Assembly (NCBI GenBank): GCA_963776675.1
Contig: CAVZNR010000047.1
Coordinates: 21,658 to 85,657, forward strand
Direction of reading: 5' to 3'
DNA length: 64,000 bases
Source of the DNA: Hyphomicrobium_A sp963776675
Lineage (GTDB): Bacteria; Pseudomonadota; Alphaproteobacteria; Rhizobiales; Hyphomicrobiaceae
Below are positions 61,378 to 64,000 of this stretch, one piece after another. The notes beneath the pieces were generated by a model. That model was not told the DNA's origin, made no database searches, and worked only from the letters and a program-made list of their open reading frames with translations. Positions within the stretch are counted from its first letter, which is position 1. The number at the start of each line of letters is the position of its first letter. The position numbers and the translations under genes were made by a program.

Positions 61378-62244
61378 CTAAGCTAATCGTATCTGCTCCT
61401 CGAATGCCACTGGGCTGACATAGCCCAGCGTCGAATGCCGCCGTCGAGGGTTATAGAACCGCTCGATGTAGTCGAACACATCAGCCCTGGCCTGGTCCCG
61501 TGACCGGTAGACCTTGCGCGCCGTCCGCTCGGTCTTGAGCGAGGAGAAGAAGCTCTCCATGGCAGCATTGTCCCAGACGTTGCCCGAGCGTGAGAGGCTG
61601 CAGAGGACGCCGTGCTCGGCCATCAGCCTTTGACACTGCTCGCTCGTGTACTGGCTGCCGCGATCAGAGTGATGCAGCAGCTCGCGGGGCCGTCCGCGCC
61701 GCCAGATCGCCATCACGAGCGCATCAGTGACGAGCTCCGCCGTCATCGCCGCGCGCATCGACCAGCCGACGATGCGCCGAGAGTAAAGATCGAGCACGAC
61801 CGCCACATAGAGCCAGCCCTCGCCCGTCCAGATGTAGGTGAAGTCGGCCACCCACTTGCGGTTGGGCGCCGGCGCGTGGAAGCGGCGGTCGAGCACGTTG
61901 CCGGCCAGCTCGGTCGCCGGGCGCGCGCCGCTGTCGGCGGGCAACCGGCGCCGTCTTGGCCGCGCTTTCAAGGCATTGAGCCGCATCAAGCGCTCGATGG
62001 CATGCAGGCCGCAGCAGAGACCGGCAGCCAGCACGTCGTGCCAGACGCGCCGCGCGCCGTAGGTCCTATCGCTATCGAGGAAGCTCTTGCGGACCTCCCG
62101 CGTCAGCACCTCATCGCGCCGGGACCGATCGCTCGGTGGCCGCGTCAGCCAGGCATAGAAGCCACTGCGCGAGACACCGAGCGCCTCGCAAATCACAGCC
62201 ACCGGCCAGATCCCCCGGTGCTTCGCGATAAACGCAAACATCAT
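61378..62244 (-). CDS. IS3-family transposase OrfB (DDE integrase)
   Basis: The 288-residue catalytic part carries AVICEALGVSRSGFYAW at the start. The DDE residues are in WVADFTYIWTGEGWLYVAVV, LHHSDRGSQYTSEQC and NAAMESFFSSLKTE, and the ending is HSTLGYVSPVAFEEQ. It overlaps orfA by 4 bp and is normally made as an OrfAB fusion by -1 ribosomal slippage on an A-run near the end of orfA. Confidence 0.93.
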   Translation of the reverse strand: MMFAFIAKHRGIWPVAVICEALGVSRSGFYAWLTRPPSDRSRRDEVLTREVRKSFLDSDRTYGARRVWHDVLAAGLCCGLHAIERLMRLNALKARPRRRRLPADSGARPATELAGNVLDRRFHAPAPNRKWVADFTYIWTGEGWLYVAVVLDLYSRRIVGWSMRAAMTAELVTDALVMAIWRRGRPRELLHHSDRGSQYTSEQCQRLMAEHGVLCSLSRSGNVWDNAAMESFFSSLKTERTARKVYRSRDQARADVFDYIERFYNPRRRHSTLGYVSPVAFEEQIRLA

Positions 62245-62531
62245 GTGTGGTCCTTCGCGAAGTAGGCGGCGGCTTTTTTTAGGATGTCGCGCTCGGCCTT
62301 GAGCTTCTGCACTTCGCGCCTGAGCCGCTCAATCTCGGCTTGCTCCGGCTTCATCTGGCCCTGGCCGGGAAAGGCCTGCGCCGGATCGACCGCGAAGTCC
62401 TTCACCCAGTTGCGCAGCATGTTCTGGTGCAGGTCGAGATCACGCGCCGCCTGCGCAACCGACACCCCACGCTCTCGCACCAACCTCACCGCCTCGAGCT
62501 TGAACTCCCGGCTGAAACTCCGTCGTCCCAT
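62241..62531 (-). CDS. IS3-family OrfA with programmed frameshift site
   Basis: This 96-residue helix-turn-helix protein (FSREFKLEAVRLVRERGVSV and QAARDLDLHQNMLRNWVKD) is followed by a leucine-zipper-like segment (EIERLRREVQKLKAERDILKK). Near the end the coding strand reads CTAAAAAAAGCC (62270-62281), a seven-A slippery run that fits the -1 frameshift known in IS3 elements for making OrfAB. Complete and apparently functional. Confidence 0.92.
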   Translation of the reverse strand: MGRRSFSREFKLEAVRLVRERGVSVAQAARDLDLHQNMLRNWVKDFAVDPAQAFPGQGQMKPEQAEIERLRREVQKLKAERDILKKAAAYFAKDHT

Positions 62532-63341
62532 TCGCCACCTCCAGTCCCATCATGACACCTAAACCAGATGTCCGTGGAACCGGCAGCAGCTCAACGATCA
62601 GCGATTTGACAGCATTGTTCTGGGAGCGCTGGCAGATCTAGACTTCTATCCGGGGAATGATGCGCAGGGTACAAGCACCAATTTTGACGTGAGTGCGAGA
62701 AGACAAAACTGCCCGGTCCAACCAATGCGGTAATGCGACCCAAGACTACCCTGGCGAGGCTACCTCAGATACCGAGTTCGCACTCGATAGAGTCTTCAAC
62801 GTGGGCGCGCGTATCGGCTATCTCGCGAATGCGAATAGCCTGCTCTATGTCTTGGGCGGCTACACGCAAGCCTGGATCAACGGCCAGACCACTTTCGCGT
62901 CAAACAGAGCGCCGACCGCTTACGGGGCCGCAAGCATGCCTGACGTACTACAGGGCTACTTCGCCGGCGCGGGGGGCGAGTTCGGGCTTGCCCAGCATCT
63001 GAACTTTCGGGTCGAGTATCGGTTCGCTGATTACGGCACTGAACAATTGACCAAAACGACCATCGTTGGGAGCACAGCGACGACGGTCACCAACAAGCTT
63101 GATGGCCAAATACAGTCGGTGCGCGCCGCGCTCGTCTTGAAGTTGGGCATCGCTTTAACCTCACGCTCGATGCGCGCCGCCACTGGCCTAAGCTTGAGGC
63201 TGGCGACCCTCGCATAATTTTCGGGCTGCGGGCCCGGTGACCTGGCGAGAAGGTCGTCCAGGCCTCGGAGGGCGGCTTTGGGTCAGAAGCCGATCCATTA
63301 AAGCCGTCGGTTTAGGGTCGGTTCTCACTCAACTGCGGACG

Positions 63342-63440
63342 ACGCATGGCGGCCAGATTGCCTGCCGGGCGGCGCCGCTCACGCTCAATGCCGTGCTGCC
63401 GCGGCGGATGGGAAGCGGCGCCTGGAAGCACCACGACATG
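63342..63440 (+). pseudogene. Fragment of the metallophosphoesterase gene (duplicate of about 58957-59058)
   Basis: About 99 bases closely follow the upstream gene: ACGCATGGCGGCCAGAT, then CTGCCGGGCGGCG, then GTGCTGCCGCGGCGGATGGG and GGAAGCACCACGACATG. Three bases are deleted relative to the parent and several bases differ. No start, no continuation. It lies about 4.3 kb downstream, beyond both insertion sequences. Confidence 0.75.
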
Positions 63441-63524
63441 GACCCAGCGGACGAAGCGTCCCTAAAACGGATCGAAGCCCTCTTCCGAAGTCGCGCTAAT
63501 CTTCGTTTGCGCCGAGCATCGGGG

Positions 63525-63827
63525 TCAGAAGGGCAAGCAAGCCCAGGCGCCCAAGCAGGTATGGGGTGCCGTCGCGCTGCACGCCGTCTGCGAGGAGCGG
63601 CACGTCGTTGTCGCCGAGCCGTCTTTGCACGTCGTGTGGACAGGGCCCTTGCCCACGCGACCCTTCCCATAGATGACGTTGGCAAGACCGTGCGTCGCAA
63701 AGACGTAGGCGATATCGTGGGTCACAGCTTCGCCGACCGCCTCGACCTTGATGCAATTGGCCTGAGCCGTCGCCGAAAGTGCGCAGATCACCGCCATGGC
63801 GGCTAAGCCTAGTTTCAAGGAACGCAT
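63525..63827 (-). CDS. Small secreted Cys-rich protein
   Basis: The product has 100 residues with start ATG 63827 after GGAGGGG. A signal peptide (LGLAAMAVICALSATAQA) is followed by NCIKVEAVGEAVTHDIAYVF, ANVIYGKGRVGKGPVHTTC, and ATTTCRSSQTAC. Six Cys are present in the mature part and may form disulfides. A homologous small-protein family occurs in Rhizobiales without function. The last 20 residues may be a frame-altered ending. Confidence 0.6.
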   Translation of the reverse strand: MRSLKLGLAAMAVICALSATAQANCIKVEAVGEAVTHDIAYVFATHGLANVIYGKGRVGKGPVHTTCKDGSATTTCRSSQTACSATAPHTCLGAWACLPF

Positions 63828-64000
63828 TTGCCCCTCCAAAAAATGATTTATCCCAGTTTGGAAACTAGTTGAGCGCGTGGCCCTGGACAACAGAATTGGC
63901 CTGCGGCAAACGGGTTCTCCCGCAAGGAACCGGAAAGCGTGCCGGATTTGCCACCCATCCCGCGGCCCGTCGTGCCCGGCTCCACCCATCGCCTCCGCGA
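63828..64000. other. Window end, no gene seen
   Basis: About 170 bp upstream of the small secreted protein. It is promoter space of that gene and shows no ORF with coding bias. Confidence 0.4.

Larger units (their letters stand above)
61348..62593 (-). mobile_element. Complete IS3-family element (1246 bp) with 3-bp target duplication
   Basis: Ends are perfectly matching over 15 bases: left TGAGCTGCTGCCGGT and, at the right, its complement ACCGGCAGCAGCTCA. The flanks are ACG at 61345-61347 and ACG at 62594-62596, a 3-bp target-site duplication. The termini are TG...CA as usual. It contains orfA and orfB on the minus strand. Intact open frames, clean ends and short TSD imply a recent insertion. 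Confidence 0.93.
61035..63217 (+). pseudogene. Outer-membrane beta-barrel (porin-like) gene split by an IS3-family element
   Basis: The 5' part from ATG 61035 encodes a signal peptide (FAFAALIAITAPAYAQQ), GFSIAVGAGAANIDLSGA, and ends at MQVGY (61345). The 3' part restarts at 62594 with QRFDSIVLGALADLDFYPGN. Removing the element and one copy of its ACG target repeat joins them in frame as MQVGYDQRF, so the insertion broke a good gene. A further one-base break at about 62698 is followed by FALDRVFNVGARIGYLANAN, LYVLGGYTQAWINGQTTFAS and LNFRVEYRFADYG. This is the eight-stranded barrel pattern of small Rhizobiales outer-membrane proteins. Confidence 0.8.

Noticed and set aside
1..64000. CRISPR arrays, rRNA or tRNA genes
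   Set aside because: No regular direct repeats with equal spacers, no cloverleaf-like blocks or rRNA sequence were recognised.

Overview
The window reads as GC-rich chromosomal DNA from an alphaproteobacterium, most likely order Hyphomicrobiales (Rhizobiales). This rests on gene content: the complex I accessory subunit NDUFA12 next to a DUF2155 protein, a bactofilin, a DUF3280 protein, B12-dependent ribonucleotide reductase NrdJ, Tat-exported PhoX and MsrB, and very high third-position GC. No rRNA, tRNA or CRISPR array was seen. Species cannot be named.

Layout. 0-6.5 kb: end of an unknown gene, a large membrane protein, an FKBP isomerase, a bactofilin, a self-regulated TetR-VOC operon with the remnant of a second VOC gene, and a PRC-barrel protein. 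6.6-11.3 kb: a secreted Cys/His protein, DUF3280, a methyltransferase, a SemiSWEET, a BaiN/HI0933 flavoprotein and DUF502. 11.4-19 kb: a RelE/ParE-type toxin-antitoxin pair, uvrB, a thioredoxin-NhaA fusion and, divergent from it, a cNMP-binding/thioredoxin-reductase-like fusion. 19-23.6 kb: small stress-type proteins (two CsbD, DUF2188, short secreted peptides) and two larger unknowns. 23.6-27.5 kb: a degraded zone with two tandem paralogous membrane proteins, a broken response regulator and a broken hybrid histidine kinase, separated by an A/G-rich tract. 28-34.4 kb: HPP and DUF4396 membrane proteins, an intradiol dioxygenase, an SDR, a sortase-like protein and aspartate aminotransferase. 35-43.7 kb: an EF-G paralogue, crcB-DUF190 (fluoride export), a carotenoid oxygenase, PhoX and a 664-aa secreted protein. 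43.7-51.3 kb: an epoxide-hydrolase-like protein, msrA-DUF1232-msrB (extracytoplasmic methionine repair), an FkbM methyltransferase, sfsA, a CinA-like protein and an RlpA-like protein. 51.6-59.2 kb: nrdJ, NDUFA12, DUF2155, a catalase-like peroxidase and a metallophosphoesterase. 59.2-64 kb: an accessory patch with an IS1182-type element, an outer-membrane gene interrupted by a complete IS3 element, and a fragment of the metallophosphoesterase gene.

A striking property is the number of reading-frame breaks in otherwise well-conserved genes (DUF3280, BaiN-like, toxin, uvrB, nhaA, reductase fusion, DUF3592-like, kinase, hydrolase, msrA). Several are single-base changes in short homopolymers. They could be sequence errors or real decay. 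In those entries I give the span of the whole gene and place the break approximately.

The most interesting biology is the divergent pair at 15.1-19 kb: an antiporter with a CxxC thioredoxin domain opposite a cNMP-binding flavoprotein that resembles thioredoxin reductase but lacks its CxxC. Also notable are a 26-bp sequence found at the 3' end of three consecutive genes, a palindromic element translated inside uvrB, and a TetR operator that fills the spacer of its own promoter.
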